Of a DNA stretch of 5,287 nucleotides, positions 5,172-5,287 are shown piece by piece; position 1 is the first letter of the stretch; each line of letters opens with the position of its first letter. The position numbers and the translations under genes are program-made. The notes beneath the pieces were generated by a model. It did no database searches, was not told where the DNA came from, and worked only from the letters and a program-made list of their open reading frames with translations. Origin of the DNA: DATKMG01 sp035541995 (GTDB lineage: Bacteria; Acidobacteriota; Terriglobia; Versatilivoradales; Versatilivoraceae); contig DATKMG010000089.1 of the NCBI GenBank assembly GCA_035541995.1, forward strand, positions 1 to 5,287, written 5' to 3'.

Positions 5172-5287
5172 ATGGCAGAGAGAAAAAAGGTCGTTATCAT
5201 CGGGGGAGGGTTAGCAGGCCTGGCTGCCGCTGTGGTTCTTCCGCCAGAGCATTTTGAAATAACTCTTGTAGAGCGCCGTCCATTCCT
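5172..5287 (+). CDS. hpnE: Squalene-associated FAD-dependent desaturase HpnE, N-terminal fragment
   Basis: An open frame starts with ATG eight bases after the hpnD stop and runs off the right edge after 38 complete codons. It begins MAERKKVVIIGGGLAGLAAA, a Rossmann beta-alpha-beta with the GGGxxGL dinucleotide-binding loop at 11-17. A second strand, EITLVERR, ends in an acidic residue (Glu34) expected to bind the FAD ribose. The fragment alone shows only an amine oxidase/phytoene desaturase-type flavoprotein. The HpnE call comes from its position after hpnC-hpnD. HpnE reduces hydroxysqualene to squalene with FAD. No Shine-Dalgarno sequence is visible in AGACCCTC before the start, again suggesting coupling to the upstream gene. 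Confidence 0.85.
   Translation, partial: MAERKKVVIIGGGLAGLAAAVVLPPEHFEITLVERRPF

Overview
This window looks like part of one long plus-strand operon from a free-living bacterium of moderate GC content. Seven coding regions follow one another with almost no space between them. The combination of a FadN-type/FadA beta-oxidation pair, an HpnK-like deacetylase, a polyprenyl-phosphate-type glycosyltransferase and hpnC-hpnD-hpnE suggests an Acidobacteriota-like organism. That assignment rests on remembered gene order and protein style, not on a search, so it is tentative.

Layout. Bases 2-148 are the C-terminus of a bifunctional enoyl-CoA hydratase/3-hydroxyacyl-CoA dehydrogenase, cut by the window edge. 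Bases 159-1337 encode a complete thiolase (fadA type). Bases 1342-2244 encode a YdjC/ChbG/HpnK-family carbohydrate deacetylase. Bases 2264-3298 encode a GT2 glycosyltransferase with two C-terminal membrane helices. Bases 3350-4303 encode hpnC, bases 4315-5163 encode hpnD, and hpnE begins at 5172 and runs off the right edge. Gaps between genes are 10, 4, 19, 51, 11 and 8 bases. No stretch over about 50 bases lacks a gene, and I see no internal promoter, tRNA, mobile element or CRISPR array.

How the genes work together. HpnD, HpnC and HpnE are the known three-step bacterial route from farnesyl diphosphate to squalene (presqualene diphosphate, then hydroxysqualene, then squalene). Squalene is the precursor of hopanoids, and a squalene-hopene cyclase would be expected downstream. 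The glycosyltransferase and deacetylase probably act in sequence, adding an N-acetylated sugar to a lipid carrier or hopanoid and then deacetylating it. The first two genes complete the beta-oxidation spiral: hydration, oxidation, then thiolysis to acetyl-CoA. Their place at the head of the operon suggests fatty-acid turnover and membrane triterpenoid synthesis are co-expressed.

The most unusual non-coding signal is the glycosyltransferase-hpnC junction (about 3284-3332). Two overlapping potential hairpins there place the upstream stop codon in a GNRA-type tetraloop and the hpnC Shine-Dalgarno sequence in a stem. The only strong Shine-Dalgarno sequence there is spaced for a CTG codon rather than for the first ATG. 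I do not see a wholly new biological system; the enzymes belong to known families in an informative arrangement.
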